A stretch of 64,000 nt of DNA from Desulfacinum infernum DSM 9756 (lineage in GTDB: Bacteria; Desulfobacterota; Syntrophobacteria; Syntrophobacterales; DSM-9756). The first letter of the stretch is position 1. Each line of letters starts with the position of its first letter. The notes beneath the pieces are model-generated. The model ran no database searches. It was given only the letters and a program-made list of their open reading frames with translations, and was not told the DNA's origin. Both the position numbers and the translations under genes were made by a program. Location: positions 124,001 through 188,000 of the forward strand of contig NZ_FQVB01000005.1 in NCBI RefSeq assembly GCF_900129305.1, written 5' to 3'. Shown here piece by piece: positions 9,222-17,067 of this stretch.

Positions 9222-10013
9222 TTGCAGTTGGTGGCCACCAGAGAAGAAATCCTTAGAGCCTGCGCCGTTCTCTTCGGCCCTCATGCGACTCGGGACCCGG
9301 CCTTCCTGAGACGCATTGACGCCGCCGGGGTCAAGAAGGCCTTTCGCCGCCGCGCCCTGGACACCCATCCCGACAGGCTCCGTCAAAAGGATGGCACACC
9401 GCCCCCCTTTGCCCATGAGGCCTTTCTCCAGGTCAAGAACGCCTACGACCTTCTGGATCGGCTCCTGGCCTGTCACGGACCGGCGGGCCTGGTTGGCTTG
9501 CTGAGAACCCCGCAGAACCGGGCTCGCCAAGCCCCCCGCCCCTCACCTTGCAAGGCCTCTGGGCCCCGTCCCACCAGGCGGCCGGCGAACGGTCCCTTCT
9601 CCTCCTCTTTCTGGTCCGGCCGAATGCCGCAACGGCCCCTCCGGTTCGGCGAATTTCTCTATTTCCGTAGGGTCATCACTTGGCAGCAGCTCATCCAAGC
9701 CTTGGTGTGGCAGCGCCGCCAACGCCCCCGCCTCGGTGAAATCGCGACCCGCTGGCGATGGCTCTCCCCGGAAGAGGTGGATGCCCTGCTCCGCTCAAAG
9801 GCACCGGGAGACAGAATCGGCGAGGCTCTGGTCCGCCACGGCCTGATCACGCCGTTCCAGCTCCGAGTGTTGCTCCACCAGCAAAGGCGTCTACAGCTTC
9901 CCATCGGCCGCTTTTTCGTGGATACCGGCCTCTTGAGCGCGGAAGCCCTCGAACGGCTCCTCCGGCACCAGGATCTTCACAACCTCCGGACCACACACCG
10001 AAAGCCCGCCTGA
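9222..10013 (+). CDS. J-domain protein with C-terminal MshEN-like repeats
   Basis: A 263-residue protein. Residues 1-85 resemble a J-domain: VKKAFRRRALDTHPDRL has the essential HPD (49-51), followed by AFLQVKNAYDLLD. After a Pro/Arg-rich linker, residues ~128-255 carry four related units beginning RFGEFL, RLGEIA, RIGEAL and PIGRFF, each followed by a helix that often ends in Q (LIQALVWQ, LRVLLHQQ, LERLLRHQ). This matches the two-motif repeat of MshEN/T2SSE-N domains, some of which bind cyclic di-GMP. The TTG at 9222 follows AAGGGAGG; GTG 9231 is an alternative. J-domain proteins stimulate DnaK-type Hsp70s, but the partner here is unknown. It appears to be a single-gene unit flanked by repeats. 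Confidence 0.75.
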   Translation: MQLVATREEILRACAVLFGPHATRDPAFLRRIDAAGVKKAFRRRALDTHPDRLRQKDGTPPPFAHEAFLQVKNAYDLLDRLLACHGPAGLVGLLRTPQNRARQAPRPSPCKASGPRPTRRPANGPFSSSFWSGRMPQRPLRFGEFLYFRRVITWQQLIQALVWQRRQRPRLGEIATRWRWLSPEEVDALLRSKAPGDRIGEALVRHGLITPFQLRVLLHQQRRLQLPIGRFFVDTGLLSAEALERLLRHQDLHNLRTTHRKPA

Positions 10014-10020
10014 AAAGCGG

Positions 10021-10046
10021 CATCGCGGCCAAGGCCGCTCCCATAC
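10021..10046 (-). repeat. GGGAGCGGCCTTGGCCGCGATG-type repeat
   Basis: On the minus strand this reads TATGGGAGCGGC then CTTGGCCGCGATG, with a GCGGCC/GGCCGC hairpin. It is related to 8836-8860. It lies between two convergent genes and could act as a 3'-end structure. Confidence 0.5.
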
Positions 10047-10056
10047 GGGAAAAGAT

Positions 10057-10770
10057 TCATCTGCGTTCATTCGCGTTCGCTCGCGGTCCGCTTTCCCATT
10101 GGCTGAAGGCCCTCAAGGCCTCCCTGCGAAATCTTTTCACTTTTCCCATGTCCTTGCGCCCCGAGGCGTCCTCCAGGCCCGTGTGAGCATCCACCCCCGC
10201 CGGCCGGACGATCCGCACGGCTTCCGCCACGTTCTCCGGAGTCAGTCCTCCCGCCAGGATCACCGGTTTGGGCGCATATTGAACGATGCGTCCACTGGCC
10301 TCCCAGTCGTGAACCTTTCCGGTGGCGCCGCTGGCCCCCGTTTCGGGATCGTACGTGTCCGTGATGAACGCGTCCAACAAGGGGGCCGTGAGGTCCACGG
10401 TCGCCAAGAGATCCCTTAGGGCCGTCCGACCGACCACCAGGCTTTTGATGAGAAAAAGGTCCGGACAGGCCGCCCGAAGAGCTCTCAACCCTTTCATCTC
10501 CAGGTCTCCATGCACCTGGACCGCCCGAACGCCGAGAAAATCCGCCAGATCCTTCAAGGCCCGCCAGTCCGTCTCGTAGGTGATGAGGACCGGCACCGCC
10601 CCCTCGGGAAGCGTGGCGATGATCCGGCGAGTCTCTTCTTCCGACAGATCCTGCGGGTGCACATCGAGACGGAGGGGAAATCCCAGCCAGCCGATTCCCG
10701 CGGCGCAGAGCGCGTGCGCTTCCTCTTCGTCTACAATACCAGCCACCTGGACGATGGGACGTTTCAACAT
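10057..10770 (-). CDS. Phosphoribosylanthranilate isomerase-like (TrpF family) protein
   Basis: A 237-residue (beta/alpha)8-barrel protein. The TrpF-type features are VQVHGDLE (84-91), the Asp of TDTYDPETGASGATG (137-151), HDW, the LAGGLTPENVAEAV phosphate-binding stretch (172-185) and AGVDAHTGLEDASGRKD. In canonical TrpF the N-terminus reads KICGI with a catalytic Cys; here it is VQVAGI with Ala10 at that place. VDVSSGVE is also changed to VDAHTGLE. GGGAG lies before ATG 10770; starts further upstream have no such site. No other trp gene is nearby. It may be a TrpF subfamily with altered chemistry or a different substrate rather than the tryptophan enzyme. Confidence 0.75.
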   Translation of the reverse strand: MLKRPIVQVAGIVDEEEAHALCAAGIGWLGFPLRLDVHPQDLSEEETRRIIATLPEGAVPVLITYETDWRALKDLADFLGVRAVQVHGDLEMKGLRALRAACPDLFLIKSLVVGRTALRDLLATVDLTAPLLDAFITDTYDPETGASGATGKVHDWEASGRIVQYAPKPVILAGGLTPENVAEAVRIVRPAGVDAHTGLEDASGRKDMGKVKRFRREALRAFSQWESGPRANANERR

Positions 10771-11082
10771 GGCAACTCCCGACATGAGCTTCATGGGAAT
10801 CGCGACTTTCTTCTGTTCGTGCGCGCGGCCTGTTTTCCAAAGGGGCATTTCGTCCGTCGGAGCCATGACTGTTGGGTCAATCCAGGATAATTTGCAAACC
10901 GCCCCCACACGAGTTTCACCTGCTTTATCCCGTAATGGCTTGAGGGATGTTCTACTTCGGGGCAAAGTGCTTTCTCCAGGAATACGCAGCCATGATATCA
11001 TGTCTTGAACGATTCATTAGGTCTTTTGACCATGAACCCCGTAGTTGGACCGTTCCGAGGAAGAGGAGGAAGACCCCAATCG
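10771..11082. other. Divergent intergenic region
   Basis: This separates the TrpF-like gene (minus) from the amine oxidase gene (plus). No strong promoter, hairpin or small gene was recognised apart from the ribosome binding sites at its two ends. Confidence 0.4.
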
Positions 11083-12555
11083 ATGATGTCCACGGAACCT
11101 ATCCCCCCGAGTCTTGAGACCCGCCATCCATTCAGCCATGCCCGTTGGGGATTCCATGGGCCGGGGCGGCACGGCGACCGGCGCCTCCCCCGCGTGCTGG
11201 TCCTCGGTGCGGGTATGGCGGGCCTGGTGACGGCCAGAATCCTTCACGACACGGGATTTCCTGTGCAGGTCCTGGAAGCGCGCAACCGGCTGGGCGGAAG
11301 GATCTGGACCGTTCAGGACCTGGGAGTTCCCGTGGATTTGGGGGCGTCCTGGATTCACGGGCTTCGCGGCAATCCTCTGGCGGCCTGGTGCAGGCGCTCC
11401 CGCATCCCCATCCGGCGGTTTCCCCGCGGAGGCGTGCACTTTTTCGAACAAGGAAAAGCTGTTTCCTTCTTCCGCCTGGGAATCCGGGGAGTGCGGGGCT
11501 TGGCCCGGTGTGCGGTCCGTTACGCGCGGCTTCGCCGACAAGCGGGGGCTGGAACTTCCCCCGGAAGCCGATCGTCCCAGCTGGCCGATCTTTTCGATCC
11601 CCTGATCGGGGACGATAGACTGCCGGTCCTGGATCGACGCCTGCTCCTCTGGCTCAGGATCCTGGAGGAGGCCATCAACGGAGCGCCGGCCCACAAGGTT
11701 TCGATCTCCGAGCTGGTCATCCCCAACCCCTGGACGGGCAATGCGGTTCCGATTCCCGGCTACGGCCGCTTGATTCAGGAGGCGGCCTCCGGTCTTTCCA
11801 TCCTTTTCGATTGCCCGGTTCAGAGGGTGGCCCTGGAAGACGGGGGCGTCACCGTGGAGACGCCCCGAGGGATCTTTCGCGGCGACGTGGCGGTGGTGAC
11901 CTTCCCCATCGGTGTGCTTTCGTCCCGGGCCGTCCATTTCAGCCCCGATCTTCCCGCCCTAAAGCGGCGCGCCCTGGCGCGGATCGGCTACGGCGGCGAC
12001 GCGGTTCTCAACAAGGTAGCCATCCGATTCCACCGTCTTCCCTGCCCCCGGAAGATGGAACGGCTCGGCCGAATCCCGGGAACAGCACCGAACCGCGTGG
12101 CCTTCGCCCTGTGGACCCACATGGCCCCGGTGGTGGACGCGCCCTTGCTGGTGGGTTATACGTCGGGCCTGGAGGCCGCCCGCCTGGACACGTCGTGCGG
12201 GGAGGAGGAAACCTTCCAGAAAGCTCATGCGGCTCTTCGGGCCATGTTTGGGTCCCGCCTGCCCCACCCGGCGGCCTGGCGGCTCACCCGTTGGCTTTCC
12301 GACCCCTGGGCTCGGGGAAGCTATTCCTACGAAAACGGTCTCTCCACCCGGACAGACCGCCTGGAGTTGGCCGCCCCCGTGGCCGGCCGCCTGTTCTTCG
12401 CGGGGGAAGCCCTGCACCCCGAACATTACGGGACCGTCCACGGGGCCCTCCTGAGCGGCGAGGAGGCCGCTCGGGAGATCCACAGGCGTTTCTGCTGCCG
12501 CGCGGCAGATGATCCTTCGGCCCCCTGGCGTGCCGAGCACGGAACATGGAGATGA
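11083..12555 (+). CDS. FAD-dependent amine oxidase family protein
   Basis: A 490-residue flavoprotein of the monoamine/polyamine oxidase family, which oxidises amines or related substrates using FAD. The dinucleotide-binding motif is VLVLGAGMAGLVTARIL, followed by VLEARNRLGGRIWT and DLGASWIHG. DAVLNKVAIRF holds the lysine usually near the flavin N5. The C-terminal FAD motif is LFFAGEALHPEHYGTVHGA. GAGGAGGA lies 12 nt before ATG 11083; ATG 11032 would add 17 residues. The 3' end overlaps rarA by 10 bp, so the two are probably co-transcribed. No signal peptide is seen. The substrate is not predictable. Confidence 0.85.
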   Translation: MMSTEPIPPSLETRHPFSHARWGFHGPGRHGDRRLPRVLVLGAGMAGLVTARILHDTGFPVQVLEARNRLGGRIWTVQDLGVPVDLGASWIHGLRGNPLAAWCRRSRIPIRRFPRGGVHFFEQGKAVSFFRLGIRGVRGLARCAVRYARLRRQAGAGTSPGSRSSQLADLFDPLIGDDRLPVLDRRLLLWLRILEEAINGAPAHKVSISELVIPNPWTGNAVPIPGYGRLIQEAASGLSILFDCPVQRVALEDGGVTVETPRGIFRGDVAVVTFPIGVLSSRAVHFSPDLPALKRRALARIGYGGDAVLNKVAIRFHRLPCPRKMERLGRIPGTAPNRVAFALWTHMAPVVDAPLLVGYTSGLEAARLDTSCGEEETFQKAHAALRAMFGSRLPHPAAWRLTRWLSDPWARGSYSYENGLSTRTDRLELAAPVAGRLFFAGEALHPEHYGTVHGALLSGEEAAREIHRRFCCRAADDPSAPWRAEHGTWR

Positions 12556-13928
12556 GCTCGGAAAGGTTCGGACTACCCATGAAAAGACAAGACATCACGG
12601 GTACGGCTCCCCTTGCCGACCGCATGCGCCCCAAGACCCTGGAGGAATTCGTGGGTCAGGAGCATCTGCTGGGTGAAGGAAGGATCCTCCACAGGCTCCT
12701 GGAGAAAAAACATTTCCAGTCGTTGATCCTCTGGGGCCCCCCGGGATGCGGAAAGACGACCCTGGCCCACCTCATGGTTCAGCACACCGATGCGCATCTC
12801 ATCTTCCTTTCCGCCGTCATGGCGGGCACCAAGGACATCCGGGAAGCGGCGGAAGAAGCGCGACGGGTATGGATCCGCACCCAGAAGAAGACGTGGGTCT
12901 TTCTCGATGAAATCCATCGCCTGAACAAGTCCCAGCAGGACGCCCTGCTGCCCCACGTGGAAAAGGGGATCTTCTACTTGCTGGGCGCCACCACCGAAAA
13001 TCCCTCGTTCGAAGTGATCCGACCGCTCCTCAGCCGATGCCGCGTCCTCACCTTGAAAGCCCTGGAAGCCGGCCACCTCAAGACCATCCTGCAGCGGGCG
13101 CTGAGCGATGGAGAGCGGGGCCTGGGCCTGTTGCGCGCGGAACTTTCCCAGGATGCGGAAGGGATCCTGCTGGAAGCCTCCGGCGGCGACGCCCGGGTCC
13201 TTTTGAATCTCCTGGAGATGGCCGTCCTCACCACTCCTCCCGATCCCGACGGAAAGCGACGGATCGCAGCGCAAAGCGTCGTGGACGTGCTGGAGCGCCG
13301 CCCGGCCCATTATGACAAGAGCGGTGAAGAGCACTACAACCTGATTTCGGCCTTCCACAAGAGCCTTCGGGGAAGTGACCCGGATGCGGCTCTCTACTGG
13401 ATGGCACGCATGCTGGAAGCCGGTGAAGACCCGCTTTACGTGGCCCGACGGCTCATCGTGGCCGCCTCGGAAGACGTGGGACTGGCGGATCCCTTCGCCC
13501 TGGTGCAGGCGGTGAACGCCTTTCAGGCCTACCAGATGCTGGGGAGCCCGGAAGGGGAACTGATGCTCGCCCAAGCGGCAGTCTACGTGGCCCTGGCCCC
13601 CAAGAGCAACAGCGTCTACACGGCCCTCAAGAAAGCCCGAGGCTCGGCGGGAGCCACGGGTACCGAACCCGTTCCCATGCACCTTCGCAACGCCCCCACC
13701 CAACTGCTGAAAGAACTTGGGTACGGGCGTTATTACAAGTATCCTCACGACTATCCGGAGGGGTGGGTGCCCGAAACCTACTTCCCGTCCTCTCTTGCCG
13801 GGACCGTCTTCTACGAGCCCCGGCCGAGGGGCTGGGAAGGCAAATGGAGGGAGTACCTGGACAGGCGCCGGCAGGCCGTGCAAAAAGAACGTGCCAGTCG
13901 TCCCAAGAAAGAAGAGGAATCCGTTTGA
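12546..13928 (+). CDS. rarA: Replication-associated recombination protein A (RarA/MgsA), AAA+ ATPase
   Basis: A 460-residue clamp-loader-like AAA+ ATPase that acts at stalled replication forks. [17 protein letters not shown] is the diagnostic N-terminus, Walker A is [13 protein letters not shown], Walker B/sensor is [20 protein letters not shown], and [10 protein letters not shown] and [10 protein letters not shown] follow. The C-terminal RarA domain contains [30 protein letters not shown]-type and [17 protein letters not shown] motifs. ATG 12546 overlaps the upstream stop; ATG 12579 is an alternative 11 codons in. It precedes a two-component pair by 5 bp, probably as the same transcript. Confidence 0.93.
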   Translation: MEMSSERFGLPMKRQDITGTAPLADRMRPKTLEEFVGQEHLLGEGRILHRLLEKKHFQSLILWGPPGCGKTTLAHLMVQHTDAHLIFLSAVMAGTKDIREAAEEARRVWIRTQKKTWVFLDEIHRLNKSQQDALLPHVEKGIFYLLGATTENPSFEVIRPLLSRCRVLTLKALEAGHLKTILQRALSDGERGLGLLRAELSQDAEGILLEASGGDARVLLNLLEMAVLTTPPDPDGKRRIAAQSVVDVLERRPAHYDKSGEEHYNLISAFHKSLRGSDPDAALYWMARMLEAGEDPLYVARRLIVAASEDVGLADPFALVQAVNAFQAYQMLGSPEGELMLAQAAVYVALAPKSNSVYTALKKARGSAGATGTEPVPMHLRNAPTQLLKELGYGRYYKYPHDYPEGWVPETYFPSSLAGTVFYEPRPRGWEGKWREYLDRRRQAVQKERASRPKKEEESV

Positions 13929-13933
13929 ATCGC

Positions 13934-15436
13934 ATGGGATTGAATAACAGCATGGTGCTGTCTTCCCCGGCCGCGGATCCGGGATCGGTCGTGCAACGGG
14001 GCTCCGCCGGATCGAAGCCCTTCCGACTGGTGAAGTACGTGGCCATCTCCAGCCTGGTGGTCATTGTGGTGTCCACGGTCTTCCTGTCCAGCTTCCTCTC
14101 GCACCGGGCCAAGAAGATCCTTTTGGCCAAGAGCGAACAGTACGCCTTTTTGGTGGCGGAGAACCTGAACCATCAGGTCTTTTTCCAATTCACGCTCCCC
14201 ACGCTCATCTCGGAGGGGGAAATCCGCCTGAGCCGCAAGAACCAGTACGAGCGCCTGGACAAGGTGGTGCGCAACACCATCCACGGGTTCGCCATCGAAC
14301 GTGTGGACATCTACGATCCCCAGCAGATCCTGACCTACAGCACGGAACAGGAAAAGATCGGGTCCAAGGGCACGCTGGGGAACCGGTTCGAGCGGGCCTT
14401 TCGCGGCCAGTCCTTTTCGGTCATCGAAGGCACGGACCGGTCCTTCCTGGGCATCTCCTGGCACGTGGGGCCGCAGAAGCTCAAGACCTATCTTCCCATG
14501 TGGGTGGAACGGCCCATGAGCTGGAAACGTGGTAAGGTCCTGGGCGTTTTCGAGATCACCCAGGATGTCACCGCCGACTACGAAAATATCCGGCGGTTTC
14601 AGCTCATCATCTTTTCCAGCATCATGATCTTCGTGGGCGTGCTCTTTGCCGCCCTTCTCACCATTGTGCACCGGGCCGAGCAGATCCTGGAAGCGCGAGC
14701 CCGGGAACGGAAGAAGCTGGAGGACGAGCTGCACCAGGCGGAAAGGTTGGCGGCCCTCGGAGAGATGATCGCCGGCATCTCCCACGAAATCAAAAACCCC
14801 CTGGGCATCATCCGAAGCACCGCCGAACTCATGGAAAAGAGAGCGAGCGACGAGCGCCAGAAAAAACTCTCGTCCATCATCGTGGAAGAGGCCACCCGGC
14901 TGAACAACATCGTCACCGAATTCCTCGATTTCGCCCGCCCCAAGACCCTGCAGACCAGTGAATGCCGCGTGGAAGACGTGCTGGACCAGAACCTGGAGAT
15001 CCTGCAGGCCGAATGTCAGAGTCGGGGTATCCAGGTGGAGCGGGACTACCGCACCGGCGGCTACACCCTGGAGTCCGACCCGAACCTGCTCTACCGGGCG
15101 TTCCTGAACCTTTTCTCCAACGCCGTCCAGGCCATGAACGGAGGAGGGACGCTGCGCGTGAGCACCTCGCTGGTCATGACCGACGGGCGAAGCGATCCTT
15201 GTCTGGAGGTGCGCATCGAGGATTCGGGGCCGGGCATTCCCGAGGAGATACGCACCAAGATCTTCAATCCGTTCTTCACCACGCGGGAACGGGGAACGGG
15301 CCTGGGGCTTTCCATCGTCCAGACCATCATCCAGAGCCATCACGGCTCGGTGGTTCTGGAGCCCGGGGCCCGGGGCGGCACGGTGGCGGTGGTTCGCCTG
15401 CCCCTGCGCCAGCCCAAGGAGGAGGAAAAGGAGTAA
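13934..15436 (+). CDS. Membrane sensor histidine kinase, NtrB-like, partner of the adjacent sigma-54 regulator
   Basis: A 500-residue kinase. Two membrane helices at about 33-53 and 223-245 enclose a ~170-residue periplasmic sensor region. HisKA follows with GISHEIKNPLG (His284). The ATPase domain shows NLFSNAVQAMNGGG (N box), EDSGPGIP (G1) and GTGLGLSIV (G2). It autophosphorylates on His284 and should phosphorylate the regulator encoded 11 bp downstream. A TTG at 13925, with GAGGA 7 nt upstream and overlapping the rarA stop, is an equally plausible start. The stimulus is unknown. Confidence 0.88.
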   Translation: MGLNNSMVLSSPAADPGSVVQRGSAGSKPFRLVKYVAISSLVVIVVSTVFLSSFLSHRAKKILLAKSEQYAFLVAENLNHQVFFQFTLPTLISEGEIRLSRKNQYERLDKVVRNTIHGFAIERVDIYDPQQILTYSTEQEKIGSKGTLGNRFERAFRGQSFSVIEGTDRSFLGISWHVGPQKLKTYLPMWVERPMSWKRGKVLGVFEITQDVTADYENIRRFQLIIFSSIMIFVGVLFAALLTIVHRAEQILEARARERKKLEDELHQAERLAALGEMIAGISHEIKNPLGIIRSTAELMEKRASDERQKKLSSIIVEEATRLNNIVTEFLDFARPKTLQTSECRVEDVLDQNLEILQAECQSRGIQVERDYRTGGYTLESDPNLLYRAFLNLFSNAVQAMNGGGTLRVSTSLVMTDGRSDPCLEVRIEDSGPGIPEEIRTKIFNPFFTTRERGTGLGLSIVQTIIQSHHGSVVLEPGARGGTVAVVRLPLRQPKEEEKE

Positions 15437-15447
15437 CGGGGAACGTT

Positions 15448-16914
15448 ATGGGAAACGTGCTCATCATCGACGATGAAAAGAATTACCTGTTTATACTGGA
15501 AGACTTACTGGAAGAAGAGGGGCACTCGGTGTTGACGGCCCAGGACGGAGCGGCCGGCCTGGAGCTCTTTCGCACCAACGATCTGGACGTGGTCGTGACG
15601 GACATGAAAATGCCCGGCATGGACGGCATGGAGGTGCTGGATCAGATCCGCTCCCTCAACCCGGACATTCCCGTGGTGATGATGACGGCCTACGGGACGG
15701 TGGAAAAGGCCGTGGAGGCCATGAAGAAGGGCGCTTTCGACTACATCCTGAAGCCTTTTGAAAACGAAGAGCTCAAGCTGATCATTCGAAAGGCCTGCGA
15801 TCACTACCGGCTGGTCCGGGAAAACCAGGAACTGAGCGCCAAGCTCCAAGAGCGCTACCACTTCCACAACATCATCGGAAAGAGCGCTCCCATGCAGCGC
15901 ATCTACGAGCTGATCGAAAAGGTGGCTCCCACCAAGGCCACGGTGTTGATCACGGGAGAATCGGGTACGGGAAAAGAGCTGATCGCCCGCGCAGTCCATT
16001 ACAACAGCCCCCGGAAGAACGCCGCCTTCATTTCGGTCAACTGCGGGGCCCTGCCGGAAAATTTGCTGGAAAGCGAGCTATTCGGCCACGAACGGGGGGC
16101 CTTCAGCGGAGCGGTGAGCCTCCGCAAAGGACGGTTCGAACTGGCCCACGGCGGCACACTCTTCCTGGACGAGATCAGCGAAATGTCCCCGCCCCTCCAG
16201 GTCAAGCTCCTCAGGGCGCTCCAGGAAATGGCCTTCGAGCGGGTGGGAGGATCCGAGACCCTTCAGGTGGATGTGCGCATCGTGGCGGCCTCCAACCGCA
16301 ATCTCAAAGAGGAGGTGGCGGCGGGCCGGTTCCGATCGGACCTCTATTTCCGACTGAACGTCGTTCACATCGAGCTTCCGCCTTTGCGGGAGCGCAAGGA
16401 AGACATCCCATTGCTCATCAAGCATTTCCTCCACAAGTACGCCAAGGAGACGGGGCGCGAGAGCCTGGCCATGTCCCCCGAGGCGCTCCGGCATCTGCTC
16501 GACTACTCGTGGCCGGGGAACGTACGCGAGTTGGAAAACGTCATTGAACGGGCCGTCATTCTGTGTGCAGGAAGGGAAATCCGGGTCAAGGACCTGCCCC
16601 CGGAAGTGCGCCTGGGGGCCGAGGAGGCGCCCGCACAGCCGCCCCCTCCTTCGGCCCTTGAGGTGCAGCAGCCGGAACGGCGGGGCGGCCTCATGGAAAG
16701 CCGCCTCCCGCCCAGCCCCCACAGGGAGCGCCAGGTGCGCGCTTTGGACATGGTCCGCACCCAGGGGTTCATCACCAACCGGGACTATTCCAAGCTGAAC
16801 GAGATCTCCGAGCGCCAGGCCCTGAGGGAACTCACCGAAATGGTGGACCTGGGGGTCCTGGTCCGGATCGGCAAGGGGAGGGGCTGCCGGTATGTCTTTC
16901 CCGAAGGCGCCTGA
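15448..16914 (+). CDS. Sigma-54-dependent response regulator with a C-terminal winged-helix-like end
   Basis: A 488-residue regulator. The receiver (1-120) has VLIIDDEKN and the phospho-acceptor Asp in VVVTDMKMPGMDG. The AAA+ domain (~140-375) has GESGTGKELIAR, GALPENLLESELFGHERG, a GAFSGA loop in place of the usual GAFTGA, and WPGNVRELENVIERAVI. The C-terminus is not the usual Fis-type helix-turn-helix. After a Pro-rich linker (~400-430) comes RALDMVRTQGFITNRDY, ISERQALRELTEMVDLGVL and GKGRGCRYVF, which resembles a winged-helix fold. It pairs with the histidine kinase just upstream. Targets are unknown. Confidence 0.87.
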   Translation: MGNVLIIDDEKNYLFILEDLLEEEGHSVLTAQDGAAGLELFRTNDLDVVVTDMKMPGMDGMEVLDQIRSLNPDIPVVMMTAYGTVEKAVEAMKKGAFDYILKPFENEELKLIIRKACDHYRLVRENQELSAKLQERYHFHNIIGKSAPMQRIYELIEKVAPTKATVLITGESGTGKELIARAVHYNSPRKNAAFISVNCGALPENLLESELFGHERGAFSGAVSLRKGRFELAHGGTLFLDEISEMSPPLQVKLLRALQEMAFERVGGSETLQVDVRIVAASNRNLKEEVAAGRFRSDLYFRLNVVHIELPPLRERKEDIPLLIKHFLHKYAKETGRESLAMSPEALRHLLDYSWPGNVRELENVIERAVILCAGREIRVKDLPPEVRLGAEEAPAQPPPPSALEVQQPERRGGLMESRLPPSPHRERQVRALDMVRTQGFITNRDYSKLNEISERQALRELTEMVDLGVLVRIGKGRGCRYVFPEGA

Positions 16915-16968
16915 ACAGCATAGGAACCGGGTTGGTGAACTATCCCATCGAACTCAAAGGCAAACCGC

Positions 16969-16996
16969 TTGACATCACTTGGCGAGCCTATAGAAT
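16969..16996 (+). promoter_or_regulatory. Strong sigma-70-type promoter of the carboxyltransferase gene
   Basis: TTGACA at 16969-16974, a 16-bp spacer, and TAGAAT at 16991-16996 (5 of 6 matches). Initiation would fall near 17003, giving a leader of about 65 nt. It is one of the best promoter matches in the window. Confidence 0.75.
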
Positions 16997-17067
16997 TGCG
17001 CGAAGATTCCCAGACGGCTGTGGCCCGGAACCCCTCCAACGGACACGAATCAACAGGAGAATCGATG

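Noticed and set aside
8777-9256. 159-codon open frame in the gap after livF
   Set aside because: It reads through two repeat palindromes and has no recognised motif.
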